Below are positions 54,838 to 63,843 of a stretch of 64,000 nucleotides of DNA, one piece after another. Below the pieces are notes generated by a model. That model had not been told where the DNA came from. It saw only the letters and a list, made by a program, of their open reading frames with translations, and searched no databases. A program made the position numbers and the translations under genes. This stretch comes from Ilyomonas limi. GTDB lineage: Bacteria > Bacteroidota > Bacteroidia > Chitinophagales > Chitinophagaceae. The stretch covers positions 124,001-188,000 of the forward strand of contig NZ_SZQL01000003.1 in the NCBI RefSeq assembly GCF_005233845.1, in the 5' to 3' direction. Within the stretch, counting starts at the first letter, position 1, and each line of letters begins with the position of its first letter.

Positions 54838-55268
54838 AATAATGTACTATTTAAGATGTGTGATGAATGTTGTGAGCAGGAGTAGTTGGTAGTGAGTGGT
54901 GAAACCGAAAATGAAATGATAACATGCGAAGTGAATAGTGAGCGTAATTCGAACTCACAATTAACCACTCACACGTTTACCGTTTACAACAACTGTTATC
55001 TATTGCCAGTGCTTCCATGAGGCAGACGTAGGAGTTGCAATGGTCGTTGAATATTTTATGTGGATAATCGGGCTGCATCGTTCAACAAAATTAAAAAAAT
55101 TATCTAAAAAAATAACAACTGTTAGTTTTTATTACAAATTACTTTCCACTTCTGCTTACCTTAGCAGAGAATTCAAAAATTTAAGGAACGTATTGCATTA
55201 CCAATATATGATTATCCGTAATTCCGTTCATCACACCGCATATCATGCATCGTAAATCGTATATTATT
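54838..55268. other. divergent region between hppD and hmgA with low-complexity repeats
   Basis: No gene. Around 54880-54985 it holds AGTGAGTGGTGA, GTGAATAGTGAG and ACCACTCACAC strings, the same kind of low-complexity sequence found inside ispG at 57745-57870. The part near hmgA (55080-55200) is A/T-rich and probably carries its promoter; no motif stands out. Confidence 0.45.
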
Positions 55269-56426
55269 ATGGCTCACTATACTTCTCTTGGTTCTATTCC
55301 GCATAAGCGGCACACGCAGTTTCGTAAGCCGGATGGCACTTTATATTCCGAACAGTTATTCTCTACCGAAGGATTCAGCAATGACTATTCTTTGCTATAC
55401 CATGCGCATCCGCCAACACAGATCATCAAAACGGATGAACCGGTAAGTGCGGCGCCTGCCATTGCGGAAGAAAAAATGCTGAAACACCGCAGCTTTGAAG
55501 GTTTTAAAATACAACCGGAAAAAGATTATCTGCAAAGCCGCATGCCGGTGTTGGTGAATAATGATTGCCACATCAGTCTTGCTGCACCGCAGGAAAGTAT
55601 GCAGGATTATTTTTATAAAAATGCGGATGCCGACGAACTGATTTTTATACATGAAGGCAGTGGAAAACTGTTGACGCAGTATGGCGAACTGCCGTTTAGT
55701 TATGGCGATTATTTGATTATTCCGCGCGGCACTATTTATCAGATTTATTTTGATAGCAGCGATAACAGGCTATTTATTGTAGAGTCTTTTTCGCCTATCC
55801 GTTTTCCTAAAAAATACCTGAGTAAATACGGCCAATTACTGGAACATTCGCCTTATTGTGAGCGCGATATACGCACGCCGCAAAACCTGCAAACTATTGA
55901 TGAAAAGGGTGATTTTATTATTAAAACAAAAAAGAAAGGTGTGCTTTACGGCTTGCACTATGCACACCACCCGTTTGACGTTGTGGGCTGGGATGGCTGC
56001 TGCTATCCGTTTGCCTTTAGCATACACGATTTTGAACCTATTACCGGTCGCGTGCACCAGCCGCCGCCAGTGCATCAAACGTTTGAAGCCAACAATTTTG
56101 TGGTGTGCAGTTTTGTTCCAAGATTATTCGATTATCATCCACAATCTATTCCTGCACCATATAACCACAGCAACATAGACAGCGATGAGGTATTGTATTA
56201 TGTGGATGGTGATTTTATGAGCCGTAAAAATGTAACACGAGGTATGATAACGCTGCATCCCGCAGGCATTCCGCATGGCCCGCACCCCGGCACAGTAGAG
56301 AAAAGTATTGGTGCTAAAGAAACTAAAGAATTAGCAGTGATGATAGATACATTTCACCCGCTGATGCTTACGCAACAGGCATTGGGAATAGAGAATGAAA
56401 ATTATGTAATGAGTTGGGCGGAGTAG
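55269..56426 (+). CDS. hmgA: homogentisate 1,2-dioxygenase
   Basis: About 385 residues from ATG 55269 (MAHYTSLGSIPHKRHTQFRKPDG, a typical start; an ATG 24 bases upstream is open too). Cupin-fold ring cleavage enzyme: SYGDYLIIPRGTIYQI mid-protein, then HNSNIDSDEVLYYVDGDF-type segment (here NHSNIDSDEVLYYVDGDF) and the C-terminal HPAGIPHGPHPG with iron-binding His and Glu. It opens homogentisate to maleylacetoacetate. It diverges from hppD and faces ispG tail to tail. Confidence 0.92.
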   Translation: MAHYTSLGSIPHKRHTQFRKPDGTLYSEQLFSTEGFSNDYSLLYHAHPPTQIIKTDEPVSAAPAIAEEKMLKHRSFEGFKIQPEKDYLQSRMPVLVNNDCHISLAAPQESMQDYFYKNADADELIFIHEGSGKLLTQYGELPFSYGDYLIIPRGTIYQIYFDSSDNRLFIVESFSPIRFPKKYLSKYGQLLEHSPYCERDIRTPQNLQTIDEKGDFIIKTKKKGVLYGLHYAHHPFDVVGWDGCCYPFAFSIHDFEPITGRVHQPPPVHQTFEANNFVVCSFVPRLFDYHPQSIPAPYNHSNIDSDEVLYYVDGDFMSRKNVTRGMITLHPAGIPHGPHPGTVEKSIGAKETKELAVMIDTFHPLMLTQQALGIENENYVMSWAE

Positions 56427-56533
56427 TAATTATGGACAATGACGTTTCCTGATTGCTTTTGCTGAGTAACCTGATGGACTTAACCGGAATTTTGGAATGA
56501 AGGAATGCATTGGATTAAGAAATAAACAAAAGA

Positions 56534-56558
56534 TTCCGGACCTTCAAAAAATCCGGAA
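56534..56558. terminator. possible bidirectional terminator hairpin
   Basis: TTCCGGA (56534-56540) pairs with TCCGGAA (56552-56558) around an 11-base A-rich loop, between the convergent hmgA and ispG genes. No good T-run follows on either strand, so support is modest. Confidence 0.35.
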
Positions 56559-56640
56559 CCATTTGCTCTGAGCATTACTCTGCGGTTCAACAAACACATA
56601 CCCGCACAAAATTTATCTGTTTTCTCCGGCTGCAATACAA

Positions 56641-58770
56641 CTATACCAGCATTGCTTGCTGTGTTGCCGCCTGCGGCTCTATCCATACTTCACTTTCCTT
56701 CAGTAAATTAATCAATTCATCCACGGCAATGGCACTATCTACATTGCGTTTAACCACTTCTTTGCCGCGGTACAAGGTAATTTTACCTACACCACTGCCC
56801 ACATAACCAAAGTCAGCGTCTGCCATTTCGCCGGGGCCATTTACAATACACCCCATAATGGCAATTTTCACCCCTTTTAGATGGTTGGTAACGGCGCGGA
56901 TTTTAGCAGTTGTTTCCTGTAAATCAAACAGGGTACGACCGCAGGAAGGACAGGAAATATATTCGGTTTTGGAAATGCGCGTACGCGTAGCCTGTAAGAT
57001 GTTGAAAGCAGTGTTATTAATGAATTGTTCAACGGTAGCATTGTTGAGGTAATTGCGCCCGCTGGCATTCATACTTTGCGATTGCTGATAGCTTTCCTGC
57101 GTCATGCCGAGGCACAGTCCATCGCCAAAACCATCTAATAATAAAGCACCACATTCCGCAGCATAATGAATGAGATGTTCATCGGCAGTTTGCCAATAAC
57201 TATCGCAAATTAAGATTGCAGGATTGCGAATATTGCGGTTTTGCAGTTCTATAAACATACGGCGTACATTGAGCATCGCGTGTTTAGCATTACTGCTTAA
57301 GCAAAGCACTACATTGGGCTTGTTGGCAACAACATCTAAGTAAGTAAAATTATCTAAGCCAGATTTATCACTACAACAATCAATCATCACAAAGTTGATG
57401 TGGTCGCTTACCATTGTTGCCTGCGCAAAGCCACTATCCTGATAAATAGGGAAATATTTTATTTTGTCTTCCGCCTGCAACCAGGTAGCCGGGTACACAA
57501 TTACTTTCAAAGTGCCGGGTAAAGCAAAGCTTAATAATTGATGTCCGGTAAAAATATAATCGGCAGCCGCATCGCTGATGTTCCATTTATCCGATATAAC
57601 ATCGTATGTATAGCCAACACGCTGCAAATGCTGCGGCGTAATGTTTTCTATCTTACTTAAATCGGCAATCACCACCGGCACCTGATGCCCGCCAATATTA
57701 TCTACTGCAAATGTTTCGCGGCGGGTGTAGGAGAAGGGAGAATATTGGGGAAGTGAGTAGTGGGTGGTGAGTGGTGGGTTTTCAGATGACAGTTGATTGT
57801 TGACAGTTGACAGGCTTGCATTAATTTTTTCTTGCACCTTGTCACTTGCTTTCTCCTTGCTTCTTGTTTCATGCCCTTCGTAACCTTCCCCAAAATATCT
57901 TTTCACCAAATCCTTACACACCGGTATTTCAAACTCGGGATCTTCTGTAAGGCTTACGCGAATGGTATCGCCAATACCATCTTCCATTAAAGTACCAATA
58001 CCAGCAGCACTTTTTACACGTCCGTCCTCCCCATCACCGGCTTCCGTAACGCCGAGGTGCAACGGGTAACATTCGCCAAACTCCGCATCCATTTGCTGAA
58101 TGAGCAAGCGGTAAGCCTGCACCATCACCTGCGGATTGCTGGCTTTCATACTCAGCACAATATTGTGATAGCTTTCATCGCGGGCAATGCGTAAAAACTC
58201 CATCGCACTTTCTACCATGCCCATCGGCGTATCGCCATAGCGACTCATGATTCTATCGCTTAAACTACCATGATTAGTGCCAATGCGCATCGCGGTACCG
58301 TATTGCCTGCAAATATTAATGAGTGGGGTAAAACGCGCACGAATGCGATCTATTTCTTCGGCATAATCTGCATCGGTATATTCAATCAGTTCAAACTTCT
58401 TTTTATCAATATAATTGCCGGGATTGATGCGTACTTTTTCTACAATGCGTGCCGCTATTTCGGCGGCATTAGGTGTAAAGTGAATGTCGGCTACGAGCGG
58501 CGTAGTATAGCCACGGCGGCGTAATTCATTTTTTATATTTAATAAGTTTTCTGCTTCTTTTTTGCTGGGTGCGGTAATGCGCACCAGTTCGGCACCGGCT
58601 TCTATACAACGGATACTTTGCTCTACCGTGGCAAGGGTATCCATCGTATCGGTAGTAGTCATTGTTTGTACGCGCACGGGATGGAAATTGCCGAGCAGCA
58701 AACCGCCTATATTTACTTCCTTTGTTTGGAGTCTGCTATACTGCGTAAGTGAATTACAATACAACTGCAT
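56641..58770 (-). CDS. ispG: 4-hydroxy-3-methylbut-2-enyl diphosphate synthase, long form
   Basis: A 709-residue [4Fe-4S] enzyme of the MEP isoprenoid pathway. The N-terminal TIM barrel (VRVQTMTTTDTMDT, VADIHFTPNAA, LGVTEAGDGEDGR) is followed by the extra middle domain of the plant/Bacteroidota form. The cluster domain carries CPSCGRTLFDLQ and MGCIVNGPGEMADADFGYVG. An insertion at about residues 301-342 between barrel and middle domain is Ser/Asn/Thr-rich and reads from low-complexity repeat DNA. dxs lies 1.4 kb away on the same strand, with a CDF gene between. Confidence 0.93.
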   Translation of the reverse strand: MQLYCNSLTQYSRLQTKEVNIGGLLLGNFHPVRVQTMTTTDTMDTLATVEQSIRCIEAGAELVRITAPSKKEAENLLNIKNELRRRGYTTPLVADIHFTPNAAEIAARIVEKVRINPGNYIDKKKFELIEYTDADYAEEIDRIRARFTPLINICRQYGTAMRIGTNHGSLSDRIMSRYGDTPMGMVESAMEFLRIARDESYHNIVLSMKASNPQVMVQAYRLLIQQMDAEFGECYPLHLGVTEAGDGEDGRVKSAAGIGTLMEDGIGDTIRVSLTEDPEFEIPVCKDLVKRYFGEGYEGHETRSKEKASDKVQEKINASLSTVNNQLSSENPPLTTHYSLPQYSPFSYTRRETFAVDNIGGHQVPVVIADLSKIENITPQHLQRVGYTYDVISDKWNISDAAADYIFTGHQLLSFALPGTLKVIVYPATWLQAEDKIKYFPIYQDSGFAQATMVSDHINFVMIDCCSDKSGLDNFTYLDVVANKPNVVLCLSSNAKHAMLNVRRMFIELQNRNIRNPAILICDSYWQTADEHLIHYAAECGALLLDGFGDGLCLGMTQESYQQSQSMNASGRNYLNNATVEQFINNTAFNILQATRTRISKTEYISCPSCGRTLFDLQETTAKIRAVTNHLKGVKIAIMGCIVNGPGEMADADFGYVGSGVGKITLYRGKEVVKRNVDSAIAVDELINLLKESEVWIEPQAATQQAMLV
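57745..57870. repeat. low-complexity repeat insertion inside ispG
   Basis: Three blocks follow one another. On the minus strand there are CAAG/AAGCAAG-rich sequence (about 57810-57870), CTGTCAACTGTCAACAATC (about 57786-57813) and CACCACTCACCACCCACTAC (about 57755-57780). All keep the ispG frame. Such strings are typical of intergenic DNA in Bacteroidota and similar ones occur at 54880-54985. Confidence 0.75.
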
Positions 58771-58952
58771 AATCTGATTAAACGCTGATTTAAGTGCAAA
58801 GTTGCAGATTATTGGGGAGAAAGATTGTTAAGGAATTGAGGGAATAGCAATAACATTATCATTGGTATATAATTATACAATTTTTACCTTATAGCTGCTG
58901 TGGTCATGTTTTCTTTTTGTTTTGCAAATTTATCTTTCTGTAAAAGTTTCAT

Positions 58953-59900
58953 TTAAAAGAGCGGTAATTGTTCATCCAAAGCAGCTTTCTCTTTCTTTTC
59001 TTCATAAAACTCCGGCTGAATAATAACGTAACGTACCAGCTTAAATTCTTCTTTTATTTCTTCCCGTATCCTTGCAATGGCTTCGTTGATTTCACCTGTA
59101 TCGAGGTCGGCTTTGAAGGCTACGATTAACAACAACAGTACTTCTTCCGGCGAACGATAATCGGATACAATGTTTAAAACTTTAAGTACGGCTTCATCTT
59201 TTTCGGTGAGTGCAATAATCTTTTCCTGAGTAGTGGGTGCAATACCTTCGCCCATTAATAAACTACGACTTTCGCGCGCCAACACTAACGATACCCCCAC
59301 AAGCAAAAGCCCTACTATCACCGATGCCACGCCATCTAAAAAAGGTTTATTAAAGGCATGGCTCAGGTACATAAAAATCATTACTACAAATAATCCAGCA
59401 ACTGCAGCACTGTCTTCAAATAACACTAAAAAGTTAGAAGGATCTTTGCTGCGTACTACAGCCTCCCACCACGATTGTTTGCCACGCACTTTATTAAATT
59501 CTTTGATGGCTATAATGAGCGAAGTACCTTCGAAAATGATGGAAGTGCCCAATACAATGTAGTTCCAGAATGGATCGCCTAAATTTTCGGGATGACGGAT
59601 ATGCATATAACCCTGATAAATGGAAATGCCGCCACCCAGCCCAAATATTAAAATAGAAACAATAAACGACCAGAAGTACAACTCTTTGCCGTAGCCAAAC
59701 GGGCGTCTTATATCCGGTGGCTTTTTGCTTTGGTGAATACCAAGCAGTAAAAGCAATTCATTAACTGTATCTACCATCGAATGCACCCCTTCGGATATCA
59801 TGGAGCCGCTGTTGGTAACAGCACCGGCAATGAATTTGGTAATGGCAATCAGCACATTAGCCACGAGTGCGCCGTATATAGATTTGTGAGATGTTGCCAT
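58953..59900 (-). CDS. cation diffusion facilitator transporter (ZnT9/SLC30A9-like)
   Basis: About 315 residues from ATG 59900 (MATSHKSIYGAL); an ATG at 59921 is also possible. Six helices are visible, with the CDF motif in SMISEGVHSMVDTVNE in helix 2 and an acidic FEDSAAVAGL in helix 5. The latter replaces the usual HxxxD, as in the SLC30A9-type branch. A cytoplasmic C-terminal ferredoxin-like domain follows. Metal specificity is unclear. A strong hairpin lies in its leader. Confidence 0.82.
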   Translation of the reverse strand: MATSHKSIYGALVANVLIAITKFIAGAVTNSGSMISEGVHSMVDTVNELLLLLGIHQSKKPPDIRRPFGYGKELYFWSFIVSILIFGLGGGISIYQGYMHIRHPENLGDPFWNYIVLGTSIIFEGTSLIIAIKEFNKVRGKQSWWEAVVRSKDPSNFLVLFEDSAAVAGLFVVMIFMYLSHAFNKPFLDGVASVIVGLLLVGVSLVLARESRSLLMGEGIAPTTQEKIIALTEKDEAVLKVLNIVSDYRSPEEVLLLLIVAFKADLDTGEINEAIARIREEIKEEFKLVRYVIIQPEFYEEKKEKAALDEQLPLF

Positions 59901-59973
59901 AGTTTGCAACACCTGTTTCAAATATTATTCCTTTGTGAGAGAAAAAGAACTTACGTTAAGCTTTCATGTTGCT

Positions 59974-59996
59974 CCGGCATGTGAAACACATGCCGG
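59974..59996. promoter_or_regulatory. strong hairpin in the leader of the CDF gene
   Basis: A perfect 10-bp stem, CCGGCATGTG (59974-59983) and CACATGCCGG (59987-59996) with an AAA loop, lies 73 bases before the CDF start. No T-run follows on the minus strand. It could be a regulatory RNA structure, an operator, or a REP-like element. Confidence 0.45.
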
Positions 59997-60138
59997 GAGA
60001 AGCGTTTAGCCTTTGTGGATGCTTATTAAGGTAAAACTCAATAACTCCTTTTATCAAGGTTTGACATTTGGGTGGCGAAGCTTAAAATTGCGTATTGTAT
60101 GAAACTATTGTAATTTATGCAGCTAATTCCGCATTAAC

Positions 60139-62073
60139 TTACCCCAGCAATTCTACCTTCACCCGCACACTATCCTGCATCATTGCTCTTGCTGTAGCCG
60201 CAATGCCATTGGCATCGTAACCACATTCTGCATGAAGTTCCTTTAATGTGCCGTGTTCTACAATCCTGTCTGGAATGCCCAAGGTTTTTACTTCGGCGGT
60301 GTAATTATATTTTGCCATAAACTCCAATACCGCAGCACCAAAACCGCCTATAATTGTTCCGTCTTCAACAGTTATTATTTTACTATGCTTTGCAAATACC
60401 TCGTGCAGTAAAGCTTCATCTATAGGCTTTATAAAACGCAGGTCGTAATGTGCAGCATCAATGCCTTCCGTGCGCAACTGGCGTATGGCAACAGTGGCAA
60501 AATTGCCGGGATGACCAATGGTTAAAACAGCTACATCATTACCATCTTTCAGCTTTCTGCCTTTACCTATTTCCAGTTTTTCAAAAGGTGTTTGCCAGTT
60601 TTGCATTACCCCCTCCCCACGTGGGTAGCGGATGACGAAAGGCAGCTTCGTTTCTTCCAACTGTGCGGTGTACATGAGGTTGCGCAATTCCTGCTCATTC
60701 ATCGGCGCACTGATAATCATATTGGGTATGCAGCGGAAGTAAGCAATATCATAAGCACCGTGGTGTGTAGGTCCATCTTCACCTACCAGGCCTGCCCTGT
60801 CCAGACAAAAGATAACAGGCAATTTTTGTATGGCTACATCATGTACTGCCTGGTCGTAGGCACGCTGCATAAAGGAAGAATACACGTTGCAAAAAACCTT
60901 CATGCCTTGCGTGGCCAAACCAGCACTCAATGTTACCGCATGTTGCTCGCAAATACCTACGTCAAAAGCACGGTTGGGCATAGCTTCCATCATAAACTTA
61001 AGCGAGGAGCCGCTGGGCATAGCCGGTGTAATGCCCATAATCAGCGGGTTCTTTTCTGCCAGTTCTATAATAGTTTTGCCAAACACATCCTGGTACTTGG
61101 GCGGTTGCGGCGTATCATATACTTTTTTGTAAATCTCGCCGGTTACTTTATCAAACAGTCCGGGCGCGTGCCATTTGGTTTGATCTTTCTCAGCAAGTGC
61201 GTAGCCTTTACCTTTTGTAGTAATAATGTGTAGCAGTTTGGGACCAGGAATATTTTTTAAATCGTATAAAGTATCTACCAGCTTGGTAATGTTGTGCCCG
61301 TCAATTGGCCCGAAATAGCGGAAGTTTAAAGACTCAAACAAATTGCTGCGTTTGCTTATCAGCCCTTTGATGCCGGTTTCCAGCTTGCTTGCCATGTCGC
61401 GCGTAAAGCGTTTACCTACGGGTAGTTTTCCAAGCAGGTTCCAAACATCATCACGCAGTTTATTGTAGGTTTGAGAGGTAGTAATATCGGTGAGATATTC
61501 CTTCAATGCACCCACATTCGGGTCTATGCCAATGCCATTATCATTCAATACTACCAGCATATCGGCATCGGCTACACCGGCATGGTTCAATCCTTCAAAT
61601 GCCATTCCCGCCGTCATGGCGCCGTCGCCAATAATAGCTACCGATTTACGGTTTTCCTTCTTGTATTTGGCAGCCATGGCAATGCCCAGTGCGGCAGAAA
61701 TAGACGTGGAAGAATGTCCTACGCCAAAGGTATCGTATTCACTTTCGCTGCGTTTGGGAAAGCCGCTGATGCCCTTGTATTTGCGGTTGGAGATAAAGTT
61801 CTCGCGGCGCCCTGTGAGTACCTTATGCCCGTACGCCTGATGACCTACATCCCACACCAACTGATCGTAGGGTGTATTATAAATGTAATGTAAGGCTACG
61901 GTAAGTTCTACTACACCAAGACTGGCTGCAAAGTGCCCGCCATGTACACTTACCACATCTATAATGTATTGTCTCAGCTCATCACAAAGCTGGTGCAATT
62001 GCAAACGATCCAATTTTTTTATATCGGCAGGGCTATTGATTGTTTGCAGCAAAGCGCCGGGCGCTATCTCCAT
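60139..62073 (-). CDS. dxs: 1-deoxy-D-xylulose-5-phosphate synthase
   Basis: A 644-residue thiamine-diphosphate enzyme, first step of the MEP pathway. Transketolase features: VDVVSVHGGHFAASLGVVELTVALHY near the start, ThDP motif GDGAMTAGMAFEGLNHAG with LNDNGIGIDPN, and the pyrimidine-domain VGEDGPTHHGAYDIAY. The C-terminal domain has EDGTIIGGFGAAVLEF. Length is normal for the family. It shares the pathway with ispG in this window. A -7 motif lies upstream. Confidence 0.95.
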   Translation of the reverse strand: MEIAPGALLQTINSPADIKKLDRLQLHQLCDELRQYIIDVVSVHGGHFAASLGVVELTVALHYIYNTPYDQLVWDVGHQAYGHKVLTGRRENFISNRKYKGISGFPKRSESEYDTFGVGHSSTSISAALGIAMAAKYKKENRKSVAIIGDGAMTAGMAFEGLNHAGVADADMLVVLNDNGIGIDPNVGALKEYLTDITTSQTYNKLRDDVWNLLGKLPVGKRFTRDMASKLETGIKGLISKRSNLFESLNFRYFGPIDGHNITKLVDTLYDLKNIPGPKLLHIITTKGKGYALAEKDQTKWHAPGLFDKVTGEIYKKVYDTPQPPKYQDVFGKTIIELAEKNPLIMGITPAMPSGSSLKFMMEAMPNRAFDVGICEQHAVTLSAGLATQGMKVFCNVYSSFMQRAYDQAVHDVAIQKLPVIFCLDRAGLVGEDGPTHHGAYDIAYFRCIPNMIISAPMNEQELRNLMYTAQLEETKLPFVIRYPRGEGVMQNWQTPFEKLEIGKGRKLKDGNDVAVLTIGHPGNFATVAIRQLRTEGIDAAHYDLRFIKPIDEALLHEVFAKHSKIITVEDGTIIGGFGAAVLEFMAKYNYTAEVKTLGIPDRIVEHGTLKELHAECGYDANGIAATARAMMQDSVRVKVELLG

Positions 62074-62093
62074 GTGCAGGATTTTTTAAGCTG

Positions 62094-62101
62094 CAAAAAT
62101 A
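62094..62101 (-). promoter_or_regulatory. possible -7 element TATTTTTG for dxs
   Basis: On the minus strand TATTTTTG, a perfect TAnnTTTG element, followed by CAGC, lies 20 bases before the dxs start. A -33 element at the right spacing is not obvious. Confidence 0.45.
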
Positions 62102-62130
62102 GGCAAAGGTGAGCAAATGCAGCTTTTTTG

Positions 62131-62162
62131 AACCACGAAGTCACAGAGAACGCAAAGAGAAT
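62131..62162 (+). repeat. ACCACGAAG-type intergenic repeat
   Basis: AACCACGAAGTCACAGAGAACG followed by CAAAGAG resembles the sequence at about 31807 (AACCACGAAG...GCACAAAGAACACC) and the repeat arms at 52228 (GAGAACG, CAGAG). It is a member of a widespread intergenic repeat type; no gene is inside. Confidence 0.45.
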
Positions 62163-62275
62163 AAAAAAAGCATACTTCGCGTATCCTTTAGCCTGCAGCA
62201 GGTCCCTGTCTTCAGGGTTCCAATCAAGTAATTCCTTAACCGTAACAATTATTGATCACAAATAGCTCATAAACC

Positions 62276-62287
62276 TGACGAGAATCA
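62276..62287. promoter_or_regulatory. Crp/Fnr-type operator candidate TGA-N6-TCA, site 1
   Basis: ACCTGACGAGAATCAT-like context: TGA at 62276-62278, TCA at 62285-62287. The centre is 51.5 bases before the -7-like GAGATTTG at 62333-62340. Confidence 0.55.
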
Positions 62288-62297
62288 TCTTTTTACC

Positions 62298-62309
62298 TGA
62301 CGTATATCA
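62298..62309. promoter_or_regulatory. Crp/Fnr-type operator candidate TGA-N6-TCA, site 2
   Basis: ACCTGACGTATATCAT: TGA at 62298-62300, TCA at 62307-62309, exactly 22 bases (two helical turns) after site 1. The centre is 29.5 bases before GAGATTTG, which puts it near -41 of the predicted transcript start. Confidence 0.6.
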
Positions 62310-62332
62310 TGCAATAAAGAGGCAGTAGTGCT

Positions 62333-62354
62333 GAGATTTGCACCAGCAAATCTC
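62333..62354. promoter_or_regulatory. -7-like element overlapping a perfect hairpin
   Basis: GAGATTTGC (62333-62341) pairs with GCAAATCTC (62346-62354) around ACCA, ending 14 bases before the start at 62369. The first eight bases, GAGATTTG, match TAnnTTTG at seven of eight positions, so the site may be promoter, operator or leader hairpin. Confidence 0.4.
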
Positions 62355-62368
62355 AAAAAATTATAGTT

Positions 62369-62752
62369 ATGCAACAAGCAATATCAACAACCGAAGTACA
62401 TGATTTTGTAGCTACCGATCAGCATCCCAGTGTTAAGAAAACTAGCAAAAATGTCTTTTCAAAATTTATTAACTGGTGCGAAAAACAAGAATACAGCAGA
62501 ATATTGTGGTTAGTGGTTGCCCTTCTTGTACAAATAGCAGCAGTATTACCTTTTACCCTGGCTGCTATCATTTTCATGGGCAATAATAGCTTCCCGCTAT
62601 GGGTTTTAGCATGCGTTATCAATGTACCGGTGTTAATTATTAGCCTTGCTGCACAGCCTACTAAAATCACCATTCCTGTGATAGTCCTTGCATGGACAGC
62701 AGATGTACTACTTATTCTGTATTGCGCAGTACTTTTCTACTTACATTCTTAA
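62369..62752 (+). CDS. small membrane protein, unknown function
   Basis: A 127-residue protein. The first 45 residues are polar and cytoplasm-like. Three hydrophobic segments follow, near 46-68, 74-92 and 98-125 (ILWLVVALLVQIAAVLPFTLA, LWVLACVINVPVLIISLA, VIVLAWTADVLLILYCAVLFY). No family is recognised. The SDR gene starts 18 bases later on the same strand, so they are probably co-transcribed. Two Crp/Fnr-type operator candidates precede it, suggesting control by an energy or redox signal; this is inference. Confidence 0.65.
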   Translation: MQQAISTTEVHDFVATDQHPSVKKTSKNVFSKFINWCEKQEYSRILWLVVALLVQIAAVLPFTLAAIIFMGNNSFPLWVLACVINVPVLIISLAAQPTKITIPVIVLAWTADVLLILYCAVLFYLHS

Positions 62753-62770
62753 CAAGCAACATCCCCTTTC

Positions 62771-63532
62771 ATGGATAAATATTTAAGCGGCAAAACCGCA
62801 ATTGTAACCGGTGGTGCATCGGGTATTGGCGAAGCAACAGCCTTGTTATATGCTGAATATGGCGCTAACGTAGTTGTGAGTGATATTCATGAAATGCAAG
62901 GCAATAAAGTAGTAAAACAAATACAACAACATGACGGCAAAGCCATATTTGTAAAAGCCGATGTAAGCCAGCCCGAAGCGTGCGAACAACTGGTAAATAC
63001 AACCGTAGCAACGTTTGGCAGCTTAGACATTGCCTTCAATAACGCAGGCATTGGTGGCGAAAGCAGTGCAGTAGGCGATATGAGTATTGAAGGCTGGAAC
63101 AAGGTGATTACCATTAACCTCAACAGTGTGTTTTACTGCATGAAATACCAGTTGCTGCAAATGCAAAAGCAGGGCAGCGGAGCTATCGTCAATAACTCTT
63201 CTATACTTGGGTCTGTTGGCTTTGCCAATGCAGCGGGTTATGTGGCAGCAAAGCATGGCGTAATTGGACTGACACAAACGGCAGCGCTGGAATATTCTGC
63301 AAAAGGTATCCGCATCAATGCAATAGGGCCGGCATTTATCAATACTCCTTTGCTTACCGAGGCAGGGATGGACAATAATGTAAAACAATCTTTTTTGGTG
63401 CCCTTACACCCGATTGGAAGACTGGGCGAGTCGAAAGAAGTTGCCGAACTGGTGGTGTGGCTAAGCTCTGATAAAGCATCCTTTGTAACCGGCAGCTACT
63501 ATGCAGTGGACGGCGGTTATCTTGCCCGTTAA
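62771..63532 (+). CDS. short-chain dehydrogenase/reductase (SDR) family oxidoreductase
   Basis: A 253-residue classical SDR. Cofactor loop TGGASGIG near residues 13-20, acidic residue after strand 2 (VVVSDIHE), which favours NAD, NNAG (about 90-93), catalytic Ser in NNSSILG (about 142), and YVAAK (Tyr about 157, Lys 161). The C-terminal SFVTGSYYAVDGGY is the usual SDR ending. Substrate unknown. It is probably in an operon with the small membrane protein 18 bases upstream and is followed by a strong terminator. Confidence 0.92.
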   Translation: MDKYLSGKTAIVTGGASGIGEATALLYAEYGANVVVSDIHEMQGNKVVKQIQQHDGKAIFVKADVSQPEACEQLVNTTVATFGSLDIAFNNAGIGGESSAVGDMSIEGWNKVITINLNSVFYCMKYQLLQMQKQGSGAIVNNSSILGSVGFANAAGYVAAKHGVIGLTQTAALEYSAKGIRINAIGPAFINTPLLTEAGMDNNVKQSFLVPLHPIGRLGESKEVAELVVWLSSDKASFVTGSYYAVDGGYLAR

Positions 63533-63677
63533 TACATTAAAACAAATTTTTGAAACCAGATTTAAGTGCTGACAGGTGTGATTCTACACAACAGCTAAAG
63601 CGAAATCTGTGAGCGGTATAATTCTAAGATGCTAATTACCTACTAATCATAAGAGTGGTTTTCTTTAGGTATATGTT

Positions 63678-63718
63678 AGCGCAAAAGCCTTCTTGTAAAA
63701 AGGAAGGCTTTGTGCGCT
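63678..63718 (+). terminator. strong intrinsic terminator after the SDR gene
   Basis: AAAGCCTTC pairs with GAAGGCTTT, and outer AGCGC with GCGCT, giving a long stem around an A-rich loop. CTTCTTTTTATTTTTT follows. Confidence 0.85.
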
Positions 63719-63751
63719 CTTCTTTTTATTTTTTACCGGTAAGCAGATACC

Positions 63752-63763
63752 TGACGAATCTCA
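63752..63763. promoter_or_regulatory. Crp/Fnr-type operator candidate TGA-N6-TCA, site 3
   Basis: ACCTGACGAATCTCAT: TGA at 63752-63754, TCA at 63761-63763. The centre is 51.5 bases before the TACATTTG element, exactly the spacing of site 1. A weaker TGA-N6-TCT lies 22 bases on, at 63774-63785. Confidence 0.6.
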
Positions 63764-63808
63764 TATTTTAAAATGATGTTAGTCTTTCTGAAGGCTTTTG
63801 AATCCGGG

Positions 63809-63816
63809 TACATTTG
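63809..63816 (+). promoter_or_regulatory. -7 element TACATTTG for the last gene
   Basis: A perfect TAnnTTTG match 27 bases before the ATG at 63844. TTTCTG, ending at 63790, sits 18 bases upstream as a weak -33 candidate. Confidence 0.5.
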
Positions 63817-63843
63817 TAATGAATTATAAAAATTATTAGGACT

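Noticed and set aside
56480-56686. Small minus-strand frame at the hmgA/ispG junction
   Set aside because: It overlaps the ispG 3' end and a hairpin, and its composition is not protein-like.
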